Part shown: positions 1 through 4,980 of the stretch, in pieces | How the letters are laid out: every line of letters starts with the position of its first letter | Numbering within the stretch: position 1 is the first letter of the stretch | DNA from: DATAEU01 sp046735355 | GTDB lineage: Bacteria > Actinomycetota > UBA4738 > HRBIN12 | Direction: 5' to 3' | DNA: 5,477 bases | Assembly: GCA_046735355.1 (NCBI GenBank) | Contig: JBKPTC010000012.1 | Location: 1 to 5,477 of the forward strand | The notes under the pieces: generated by a model | Databases searched by the model: none | What the model saw: the letters and a program-made list of their open reading frames with translations, nothing else | What the model was told of the DNA's origin: nothing | Program-made: the position numbers and the translations under genes

Positions 1-428
1 CCCATGCCCATGAGCCCGCTGCCTCGCTGCGGCCGCTCGGTCCGGGGCCGCGGTGCCGGCCGCTCGCGCCGAGCGGCCGCGCCGGGCGGCGGGGGAAGCT
101 CCTGCCCGGCCGATGTCTCCGCCGACGCGGGCTCGGCCTTCGCATCGTCCTCCGGGTCGACGTCGCTGATGTCGACCCACCGTCCGGTCTGCTCGTCGTA
201 GGCGTACGAGCGGGTCCACATCCCGGGCATCAGCATGCTTCCGAACAGGTCGCCGAACGGGAACATCCCGACCCCGCCGCCCTGCCCGCCGTCGCCCGAC
301 GCCGCCGCCCGGCGCTGCTCGTCCTCGAACGCCTCGCGCCGCCTGCGCAGCGCGCGCCGGACCAGCCCGAACACGAGGAGCAAGAACAGGAGCGGGATCA
401 ACAACGGCAGCAGCAGGAGGAGCTCCAC
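1..428 (-). CDS. Small single-pass membrane protein, 3' end cut by window edge
   Basis: I do not recognise this protein. It starts at GTG (426-428 on the plus strand), with an AGGAAG ribosome binding site 5 bases upstream (434-439). The frame stays open for 142 codons to the left edge, so the C-terminus is missing. Residues 2-23 are an almost unbroken Leu/Pro/Phe/Val membrane segment. It is followed at once by an Arg cluster (R24, R25, R28-R31), so by the positive-inside rule the rest should be cytoplasmic. Residues 32-43 are charged and helical, 45-54 are a Gly-rich linker, and 55-71 are Met/Phe/Gly-rich (MFPFGDLFGSMLMPGMW). Next comes a YDEQTGRWVDI stretch (77-87), then an acidic, later Pro/Arg-rich, probably disordered tail. 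It is transcribed away from the neighbouring tRNA-Met. The reading is supported by the start, the RBS and protein-like composition; the function is unknown. Confidence 0.75.
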   Translation of the reverse strand, partial: MELLLLLPLLIPLLFLLLVFGLVRRALRRRREAFEDEQRRAAASGDGGQGGGVGMFPFGDLFGSMLMPGMWTRSYAYDEQTGRWVDISDVDPEDDAKAEPASAETSAGQELPPPPGAAARRERPAPRPRTERPQRGSGLMGM

Positions 429-539
429 GCGGACTTCCTACCCGGCGGGACGGAGGGCCATGTGCCGCACGGCCGACCCGGCGTTCGGCGGTGCGAGCGC
501 CGGCCGTCCCCGTGCGTGCCGAGCGCCCGTCGTCGCAGG

Positions 540-545
540 TAGACT
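540..545 (+). promoter_or_regulatory. Possible -10 element for tRNA-Met/rpmG
   Basis: TAGACT lies 13 bases upstream of the first tRNA base and would place transcription initiation near 552. No convincing -35 hexamer is seen 16-18 bases upstream, so this is a weak call based on one element and its position. Confidence 0.3.
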
Positions 546-558
546 CGTTCGCCGCGGA

Positions 559-632
559 GGCGGGGTAGCTCAGCCTGGCAGAGCAAGCGGCTCATAATCG
601 CTGTGTCGGCGGTTCAAATCCGCCCCCCGCTA
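559..632 (+). tRNA. tRNA-Met (CAU), elongator type
   Basis: A full cloverleaf can be folded. The acceptor GGCGGGG (559-565) pairs with CCCCGCU (625-631), including a G1-U72 wobble. The D-stem is GCUC/GAGC. The anticodon stem is AGCGG/UCGCU with loop CUCAUAA and anticodon CAU at 593-595. The T-stem is GGCGG/CCGCC around UUCAAAU, and the discriminator is A632. No CCA is encoded. A paired 1-72 position and the absence of three G-C pairs in the anticodon stem argue against the initiator. The gene order (tRNA-Met then rpmG, as in actinobacterial metT-rpmG2) favours elongator Met over tRNA-Ile2 with a modified CAU anticodon, which sequence alone cannot fully exclude. Confidence 0.93.
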
Positions 633-672
633 CAAAGCGACGTCGACGGGCAGTCTGTGAGGGCGTGACCAC

Positions 673-837
673 ATGGCCAAGACCGACAACCGACCGAAGA
701 TCACACTCGCGTGCACGGTGTGCAACCGGCGGAACTACAACACGGTCAAGAACCGCGTGAACGACCGGGAGCGGATCGAGCTCATGAAGTACTGCCGCTG
801 GGACCGCAAGCACACGCTGCACCGCGAGACGCGCTGA
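673..837 (+). CDS. rpmG: Ribosomal protein bL33
   Basis: This encodes a 54-residue 50S subunit protein, the usual length for the family. It begins MAKTDNRPKITLACTVC and ends KHTLHRETR, both typical of bL33. The zinc-ribbon first half is present as C14-x-x-C17. In the second half C41 is present, but the position that normally holds the fourth Cys is Asp (C41-R-W-D44 before KHT). The site is therefore neither the full four-Cys form nor the Cys-free form. GAGGG at 659-663, 9 bases before the ATG, serves as RBS. The gene follows tRNA-Met by 40 bases and probably shares its transcript; this tRNA-rpmG pairing ahead of the had genes is conserved in mycobacteria. The next gene is convergent and ends 34 bases away. 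Confidence 0.96.
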   Translation: MAKTDNRPKITLACTVCNRRNYNTVKNRVNDRERIELMKYCRWDRKHTLHRETR

Positions 838-871
838 CCCCGCGACGCGGCGTTCCCCCCGAAGGTTCCGG

Positions 872-1597
872 TCAGCTCGCCGGCGAAGCGTCGGTATTGA
901 CCGCGGCTGCGTCGCCCTCGGTGACGTCGAGCGTCTGGACGCGCCCGTGGCGGATCGCCAGGACGAGCGCCTCGAGCTTCGAGTGCACGCCGAGCTTGGT
1001 GATGACGTTCTGGGTGTGTGTCCGGAGCGTGTGCGGGCTCATCCTGAGCTCGGTCGCGATCACGTCGGGCGAGGAGCCGCGCGCCATCGCCTGGAGGATC
1101 TCGACCTCGCGCGGTGTGAGCCGGGCGAGCCGCTGCTCCGCGGAGGAGTCCTGATCGCGACGGTGGCGCAACCGTCGGAGGGCGCCCTCGACCTCGTCGT
1201 CCCGGTGCAGGATCTCGCCGCGGTGTGCCCGCCGAACCGAGCTCGCCACATCGACGACCGCCTCGGTCTTGCGGATCAGCCCGATCGCACCCGCCTGCAC
1301 GGCGCGCGCGAGGAGCAGGTCGTCCTCGTAGCCGGAGAGGATCAGGACGTGCGCGTCGGGATCGGCGTCCTTGATGCGCCGGGTCGCCTCGATCCCGTTC
1401 ATCCCCGGCATGGCGACGTCCATCAGGACGACGTCCGGATGATGCTCGGCCGCGGCCTCGACGGCGGCGCCGCCGTCGGTCACGACGTCGACGACGCGCA
1501 TGTCCTTCTCGCGCGACAGCGCCAGTTGCAGCGCCTCGCCGAACGTGCGCTGGTCGTCGACGATCAGCACCTTGATCGTCTTGCGGTCAGCCGACAT
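872..1597 (-). CDS. NarL/LuxR-family response regulator
   Basis: This is a two-component DNA-binding regulator with an N-terminal receiver and a C-terminal LuxR-type helix-turn-helix. Counting from the ATG at 1597 (241 residues), the receiver spans about 8-120. It has the acidic pair D14/D15 (VLIVDD), phospho-acceptor D60 (VVLMDVAMPGMNG), switch Ser88 (ILSGYED) and K110 (GLIRKTE), so it should be phosphorylatable. A charged linker leads to the HTH at about 157-220, which shows LTPREVEIL, the IATELRMSPHTLRTH recognition region and KLGVHSKLEAL. An ATG two codons upstream (1603) is also possible. GGAG at 1607-1610 is 9 bases from the 1597 start but only 3 from the 1603 start, hence the choice; a TACGAT box at 1612-1617 could instead make a near-leaderless transcript using 1603. 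No histidine kinase is adjacent, so partner and targets are unknown. Divergent from the had pair. Confidence 0.93.
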   Translation of the reverse strand: MSADRKTIKVLIVDDQRTFGEALQLALSREKDMRVVDVVTDGGAAVEAAAEHHPDVVLMDVAMPGMNGIEATRRIKDADPDAHVLILSGYEDDLLLARAVQAGAIGLIRKTEAVVDVASSVRRAHRGEILHRDDEVEGALRRLRHRRDQDSSAEQRLARLTPREVEILQAMARGSSPDVIATELRMSPHTLRTHTQNVITKLGVHSKLEALVLAIRHGRVQTLDVTEGDAAAVNTDASPAS

Positions 1598-1655
1598 GAC
1601 CATGCGCTCCGATCGTAGGTGCGGCGGCGATGGGATTCACGCAAGCCCCCCTCAT

Positions 1656-1684
1656 TTGTCGGGCGCCGAGCACGTCGCTACCTT
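1656..1684 (+). promoter_or_regulatory. Predicted housekeeping promoter for the hadA-hadB pair
   Basis: TTGTCG (1656-1661) and TACCTT (1679-1684) are separated by exactly 17 bases, a good fit to a housekeeping sigma factor promoter. Initiation about 7 bases past the -10 falls near 1691. The HadA-like start at 1784 would then have a leader of roughly 90 bases, with an ATG at 1692 at its very 5' end. Sequence evidence only. Confidence 0.5.
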
Positions 1685-1691
1685 CGCAGCG

Positions 1692-1787
1692 ATGGTCGGG
1701 TCTGTGAATCGGGACGACGGGAGACCACCGAGCACCCGACGCGGCGTCGTCGAACGGGCAAGGGCCGGGTGGGGGACACGGCGGTGA
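1692..1787 (+). CDS. Possible leaderless 31-codon upstream ORF before hadA
   Basis: An ATG at 1692 falls at about the predicted transcription start of the 1656-1684 promoter, which would allow leaderless translation, common in actinobacteria. The 31-residue product begins MVGSVNRDDGRPP and is Arg-rich, with nothing recognisable. Its TGA stop (1785-1787) overlaps the GTG start of the HadA-like gene as GTGA, the same junction used between the HadA- and HadB-like genes at 2170-2173. It could be a translational-coupling leader. Caution: this frame is open upstream of the ATG for a long way, as is common at this GC content, so openness alone proves nothing and the peptide may not be made. Confidence 0.3.
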   Translation: MVGSVNRDDGRPPSTRRGVVERARAGWGTRR

Positions 1788-2173
1788 ACGTCGGGCTGGT
1801 CGGGAAGAGCTACCCCGAGCGACGGTTCACCGTCGGCCGCGAGGACGTCGAGCGGTTCGCGCGCGCGGTCGGTGCGTCCGGGCGCATCGTTCCTCCGACG
1901 TTCGCGACGGCCGCCGAGTTCGCGTCGTTCCCCGACATCATCGGCGACCCGGAGCTCGACCTCGACTTCTCACGCGTGGTGCACGCGGAGCAGGAGTACG
2001 AGTTCGAGCGCCGGTTGCGCATCGGCGAGACCGTGGTCGTCCGGTCGCGCATCGCCGGCGCCCGCGCGAAGGGCGGCCAGGCGTTCCTGACGATCGAGAC
2101 GACGCTCGTCGACGACGACGGCACGACGGTCGCGACCGCACGAGCCACGATGCTCGAACGCGGCGCGTCGTGA
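1784..2173 (+). CDS. hadA: HadA-like MaoC/hot-dog dehydratase subunit, shortened
   Basis: This 129-residue protein is read as the HadA-type subunit of a (3R)-hydroxyacyl-thioester dehydratase. In M. tuberculosis, HadA binds the acyl chain and HadB supplies catalysis. The start of the fold is visible in VGKSYPERRFTVGREDVERF (6-25), then VPPTFATAAEF (36-46), and the hot-dog core from about 64 (EQEYEFERRLRIGETVVVRS). No catalytic D-x-N-x-x-H motif exists, as expected for HadA. Between A28/V29 and VPPTF the usual stretch carrying that segment and the following Gly-rich turn is largely missing, making it roughly 20 residues shorter than mycobacterial HadA. The GTG at 1784 is preferred because it overlaps the preceding ORF's stop and has a G-rich stretch (1771-1775) before it; an in-frame GTG at 1769 is an alternative. 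A more upstream in-frame ATG at 1619 gives a non-conserved Arg/Pro-rich leader and was rejected. Symbol assigned mainly from synteny. Confidence 0.85.
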   Translation: MNVGLVGKSYPERRFTVGREDVERFARAVGASGRIVPPTFATAAEFASFPDIIGDPELDLDFSRVVHAEQEYEFERRLRIGETVVVRSRIAGARAKGGQAFLTIETTLVDDDGTTVATARATMLERGAS

Positions 2174-2604
2174 CGCCGTCGTCGTTGTCTGTCGGCGTCG
2201 AGCTGCCGCCGGTCGAGCGCGTCGTGACCCGCGACGACATCCGGTCGTACGCGGAGGCTTCCGGGGACCGCAACCCGCTGCATCTCGACGACGCCGTCGC
2301 GCGCGCGGCCGGGTTCGACGACGTGATCGCGCACGGCATGCTGACGATGGGGCACCTCGCGTCGGCGGTCGAACGCTGGCTCGGCGAGGACGCGTTCGTC
2401 CGCCGCATGCGGGCGCAGTTCCGGTCGCCGGTGTTCGCGGGCGAGACGATCGTCGCGCGCGCGACCGTCGGCGACCTCGACGGTCGCACCGTACGGCTGG
2501 ACGCCTCCGTGACCGTCGAGCGCCGAGGCATCGACGACACGGCCGTCCGTCGCGCGTCGATCGACGTCGTTCTTCCCGACGGCGGCGATGCGCCGGACGC
2601 GTAA
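2170..2604 (+). CDS. hadB: HadB-like MaoC (R)-hydratase/dehydratase, catalytic subunit
   Basis: This 144-residue single hot-dog protein belongs to the MaoC/R-specific hydratase family, which dehydrates (3R)-hydroxyacyl thioesters or hydrates the enoyl form. The hydratase motif is intact at residues 31-38 (SGDRNPLH), with D33 and H38 as the catalytic pair. It is followed by GFDDVIAHGMLTMGHLAS, the conserved G-x-x-x-x-I-A-H-G turn, and by the core strand RMRAQFRSPVFAGETI. Start GTG at 2170 overlaps the HadA-like stop as GTGA and has no clear RBS, so it is probably translated by coupling, consistent with an obligate heterodimer. In M. tuberculosis the AB enzyme works in FAS-II for mycolates. Whether this organism makes such lipids cannot be told here, so the natural substrate may be another fatty acyl thioester. 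No hadC follows. Confidence 0.93.
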   Translation: MTPSSLSVGVELPPVERVVTRDDIRSYAEASGDRNPLHLDDAVARAAGFDDVIAHGMLTMGHLASAVERWLGEDAFVRRMRAQFRSPVFAGETIVARATVGDLDGRTVRLDASVTVERRGIDDTAVRRASIDVVLPDGGDAPDA

Positions 2605-2617
2605 GCGGGCCGGGCGA

Positions 2618-2642
2618 TCCGGACCGGGCGTCGACGTCCGGG
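2618..2642. terminator. Hairpin between convergent genes, possible bidirectional terminator
   Basis: CCGGAC (2619-2624) and GTCCGG (2636-2641) form a 6-bp GC-rich stem, extendable by one T-G pair, around an 11-base loop. It sits in the 51-base gap between the ends of hadB and the minus-strand coiled-coil gene. There is no T-tract on either side, so intrinsic termination is uncertain. Confidence 0.25.
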
Positions 2643-2655
2643 CACCTGAGCCCCG

Positions 2656-4338
2656 TCAGTCGATCTGGATCCGATCCTCCGAGGACACCGGGCGGTTCAG
2701 GCTCGCGAGCGCGTGCATCGCGTCGCCCATCCGCTCGACGACGACCTGCATCTGCTTGTCCTGACGCTGCGCCATCCGCGCCGTGAGCTGCTCGGTCTTC
2801 CGCTCGAGCGCGGCGCCGATCGTCGCGATCGACTCGGTCGTCTCCTGGATGTCCCGGTGGAACCGGTCGGCGACGGCCTCGATGCGCATCTCGACGACCC
2901 GGAGGATCTCGTCGGGCAGGTTGGCCTGCATCTCCTTGACGGCGCGCAGGGCCTGCCGCGCCGTGTCCTGCTCGGCGAGCTGTCGAACGCGCTCGGCGAG
3001 CACGCGGTTGTCGGATCTGATGAAGCGCGCGAGACCGGTGATCTTGTCCTCGACGGCCTTCTGGACGTCCGCCTGCGACGAGCGGATCAGCTCCATCGCC
3101 TCGTCGACGCGGGTCGCGATGACCGCCGACGACGCCTGCGCCGCCTGAGAGCCGACCACGTCGCCCAGCCGGTCCAGCTGCGCCTCGAGGTGGTCGCCCA
3201 TCCGGATCATGTTCCGGTCGAGCGTCGACAGCGCCTCGTCGAGCCGCTGCTGCAGCATCGCGCGCTGCGACTCCTCGATCCGCGCGAGGCCGGCGTCGGT
3301 GTCCTCCCGGAACCGTCGAGTGATGTCGTGCACGGCGCGCTCGGTCGTCGCCTCGATAGACGCCGCGGCGCTCGAGATGCGCTCGTCCTGCTCGTTGATC
3401 TGACGCACCATCTCGTCGCGAAGCGTCTGCGCGTCGGCGCGCACCAGGCGTGCCAGACCGACGACCCACTCGCGCGTCCGCCGCTCGTTCGCCTCCAGTT
3501 GCGCCTTCACGTCCCTGGAATCGATGCCGGCCTGCTCGTGCAGCCGCTGCAGCTCCTCGTCGAGCAGACGCACCTGCTCCTCGATGCGCGCCTCGAAGCG
3601 CCCCTGGAACTCGCCGAGCTGTGCATCGACGCGGCCGGCGAGCTGTCCGAGCGCCGACACGCCCTGCTGCACGTACGCCTCCATCGCGGCGGCGATCCTG
3701 CCCGTCTCGTCCGTGACCACCTTGCCGTGCGCCTCGACGCGTTCGGAGATGGCCTCGACGAGGATCCGGTCGCGCTCGGTGATCGACGTCAGCGCGCGCG
3801 AGATCTGGTGGACGACGTTGGCGAGCCGCTCGCGGAGGTCGCCGACCTCGACGAGGGCGGGCTGCGCGACCGCGGTCTCGAGCGCGACGACGCTTCGCTG
3901 GACCGTCTCGGTCGCCGTCTCGGTGTCGGCCGCGAGCCGCTCGAGGATGTCCTCCAGGCGTCCGGTCCGGACCGCAAGCGCCTGGAACCGCTCGTCGCTG
4001 TGCGCGATGAGCCCGCGAAGGGCGTCGTCGCGCGCGAGGTTCTCGAGGATCTTGGCCTGGACCTCGCGCTTGTCGCCGCCGGCGGTTCGCCACACCTCGG
4101 CGGCGATCTCGTGCATGACGGAGGAGGCCGTCTCCTGGATGGCGTCGACGGCGTCGCCGAGCCTTGCCGAGACGATCCGCTCGATCGTCGCGGCGATGGC
4201 GCTCGGGTCTGCGTCGGCGGCCGCCGACGTCGGTGCGGACGACGGCGCAGAAGAAGAAGGTGTGTCGCTGGGGAAGAGCAGACGCTTCGCCCGGTCCAGC
4301 GCGCCGCCCGACGGCGACGACGGATCGATCTCTGGCAT
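2656..4338 (-). CDS. Large soluble coiled-coil protein of unknown function
   Basis: I do not recognise this 560-residue protein. Residues 1-47 form a Ser/Pro/Ala-rich, probably disordered head containing a basic patch (RAKRLLFP, 16-23). From about 48 to 545 it is almost entirely helix-forming, rich in Ala, Glu, Arg, Gln and Asp with Leu/Ile/Val at heptad-like spacing. It has only two Trp (83, 291), no Cys and hardly any Pro, suggesting a long coiled coil or helical bundle. No membrane segment or signal peptide is seen. Two internal copies of a motif occur at 294-320 (GLARLVRADAQTLRDEM at the start) and 435-461 (GLARFIRSDNRVLAERV), both ending in RQ-x2-EQD-x2-R; a weaker third relative may lie near 182-198. 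The tail ends in RIQID. ATG at 4338 is chosen because the frame further upstream runs into tRNA-Trp; RBS is weak (GAG, 5-7 bases upstream). A cytoskeletal or scaffold role is only a guess from shape. Confidence 0.85.
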   Translation of the reverse strand: MPEIDPSSPSGGALDRAKRLLFPSDTPSSSAPSSAPTSAAADADPSAIAATIERIVSARLGDAVDAIQETASSVMHEIAAEVWRTAGGDKREVQAKILENLARDDALRGLIAHSDERFQALAVRTGRLEDILERLAADTETATETVQRSVVALETAVAQPALVEVGDLRERLANVVHQISRALTSITERDRILVEAISERVEAHGKVVTDETGRIAAAMEAYVQQGVSALGQLAGRVDAQLGEFQGRFEARIEEQVRLLDEELQRLHEQAGIDSRDVKAQLEANERRTREWVVGLARLVRADAQTLRDEMVRQINEQDERISSAAASIEATTERAVHDITRRFREDTDAGLARIEESQRAMLQQRLDEALSTLDRNMIRMGDHLEAQLDRLGDVVGSQAAQASSAVIATRVDEAMELIRSSQADVQKAVEDKITGLARFIRSDNRVLAERVRQLAEQDTARQALRAVKEMQANLPDEILRVVEMRIEAVADRFHRDIQETTESIATIGAALERKTEQLTARMAQRQDKQMQVVVERMGDAMHALASLNRPVSSEDRIQID

Positions 4339-4377
4339 GGCGCTCGCAATCCGGGGCCGGCGCGGTGCGCTCGGGCA

Positions 4378-4406
4378 AGTGTAGGGTCCGTCCACGCACG
4401 CATCAC
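4378..4406 (-). promoter_or_regulatory. Possible promoter of the coiled-coil gene
   Basis: On the minus strand GTGATG (4401-4406) and TACACT (4378-4383) are 17 bases apart. Initiation near 4371 would give a leader of about 33 bases to the ATG at 4338. The -35 matches the consensus at only three positions, so confidence is low. Confidence 0.3.
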
Positions 4407-4452
4407 GCACCCGAGCAGGGGATTTTCGGCTCCGCGATCGGGGGAGTGTTCT

Positions 4453-4482
4453 TTGCCGCCCCCGGAACCGGCCACCTATACT
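4453..4482 (+). promoter_or_regulatory. Predicted promoter for tRNA-Trp-secE-nusG
   Basis: TTGCCG (4453-4458) and TATACT (4477-4482), 18 bases apart, match a housekeeping promoter well; TATACT is one base off the -10 consensus. Initiation near 4489 lies about 33 bases before the tRNA. No terminator is evident after the tRNA, so tRNA-Trp, secE and nusG may share this transcript, with the tRNA cut out by processing. Confidence 0.6.
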
Positions 4483-4521
4483 CCTCGGGTCCCCCGAACT
4501 TCCGGCCGGACGCGTTGCGGA

Positions 4522-4595
4522 GGGGCGTAGCTCAACTTGGTAGAGCACCGGTCTCCAAAACCGGCGGTTGGGGGTTCAAGTCCCTCCGCCCCTGC
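4522..4595 (+). tRNA. tRNA-Trp (CCA)
   Basis: A complete cloverleaf can be folded. The acceptor AGGGGCG (4522-4528) pairs fully with CGCCCCU (4588-4594). The D-stem is GCUC/GAGC. The anticodon stem is CCGGU/ACCGG with loop CUCCAAA and anticodon CCA at 4556-4558. The T-stem GGGGG/CCCUC contains one G-U pair. The discriminator is G4595, as expected for bacterial tRNA-Trp. CCA is not encoded at the 3' end. Its place directly before secE matches trpT-secE in M. tuberculosis. Confidence 0.97.
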
Positions 4596-4660
4596 TCGAT
4601 GAGCCCGACACCCGAGACGCGAGTCGCGAGGGTGCAGACCAAGAACAAGAAGGTGCACAC

Positions 4661-4963
4661 GTGAACCGAGAGATGAAGCGGATGCAGCGCCGGCAGGGCG
4701 GCGACCGAACGCAGGTCGACCGCCGCGCCGCCGCGGCGACCACGACCCGCAGCACGGCCGCGCGCGAGAAGCAGAAGCGCACCCCGCCGAAGCAGTTCCT
4801 GAAGGAGGTTCGCCAGGAGCTCAAGAAGGTCAACTGGCCGACCCGTCAGGAGCTCGTCGCCTACACCGTCGTGGTGCTCGTCTCGGTCACGGTCCTCACG
4901 ACCTACGTGTTCGGCCTGGACTTCGTGTTCTCCAAGGTCGTCCTGAACCTGTTCGGCACCTAG
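4661..4963 (+). CDS. secE: Preprotein translocase subunit SecE
   Basis: This 100-residue essential small subunit of the SecYEG channel clamps SecY in the inner membrane. It has the short, single-span form typical of Gram-positive and actinobacterial SecE. Residues 1-44 are a basic, Ala/Thr-rich cytoplasmic extension. The conserved amphipathic helix and hinge is at about 46-65 (FLKEVRQELKKVNWPTRQEL), followed by one membrane segment of about 67-92 (AYTVVVLVSVTVLTTYVFGL and onward) and a short outer tail ending NLFGT. GTG at 4661 is chosen because AAGG at 4650-4653 is 7 bases upstream and the frame before it overlaps the tRNA; ATG at 4673 is a less likely alternative. Lies 65 bases after tRNA-Trp and 17 bases before the next gene. 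Confidence 0.96.
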   Translation: MNREMKRMQRRQGGDRTQVDRRAAAATTTRSTAAREKQKRTPPKQFLKEVRQELKKVNWPTRQELVAYTVVVLVSVTVLTTYVFGLDFVFSKVVLNLFGT

Positions 4964-4980
4964 ATCGGAAATCCGTCCCC

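Noticed and set aside
559..632. Initiator tRNA-fMet reading of the CAU tRNA.
   Set aside because: Position 1-72 is paired (G-U) and the anticodon stem lacks the three consecutive G-C pairs of initiators.
839..850. CCGCGACGCGG palindrome after rpmG as a terminator.
   Set aside because: The stem is only 4 bp with a 3-base loop and no T-tract follows; GC-rich sequence produces such matches often.
1619..1783. Extension of the HadA-like protein to an in-frame ATG at 1619.
   Set aside because: The added residues are Arg/Pro-rich and unlike the family's N-terminus, the start would precede the predicted promoter, and the GTG at 1784 aligns with where HadA proteins begin.
2656..4338. Chemoreceptor (methyl-accepting protein) identity for the coiled-coil protein.
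   Set aside because: There are no membrane segments, no HAMP domain and no conserved hairpin-tip signature; only the general helical composition is shared.
1970..4399. A long open minus-strand frame (about 809 codons) overlapping the coiled-coil gene and both had genes.
   Set aside because: It is almost entirely Arg, Ala, Gly and Pro, lies antisense to the clearly conserved hadA and hadB, and is a frame shadow.
2713..4530. A long open plus-strand frame (about 605 codons) antisense to the coiled-coil gene.
   Set aside because: Its composition is the Arg/Leu/Asp-rich pattern typical of an antisense shadow at high GC, it has no recognisable domain, and it runs into tRNA-Trp. The minus-strand frame has far more natural helical protein composition and an internal repeat.
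4339..4548. Extension of the coiled-coil protein to an in-frame ATG at 4548.
   Set aside because: It would begin inside tRNA-Trp and cover the tRNA promoter; the added residues look non-protein-like.
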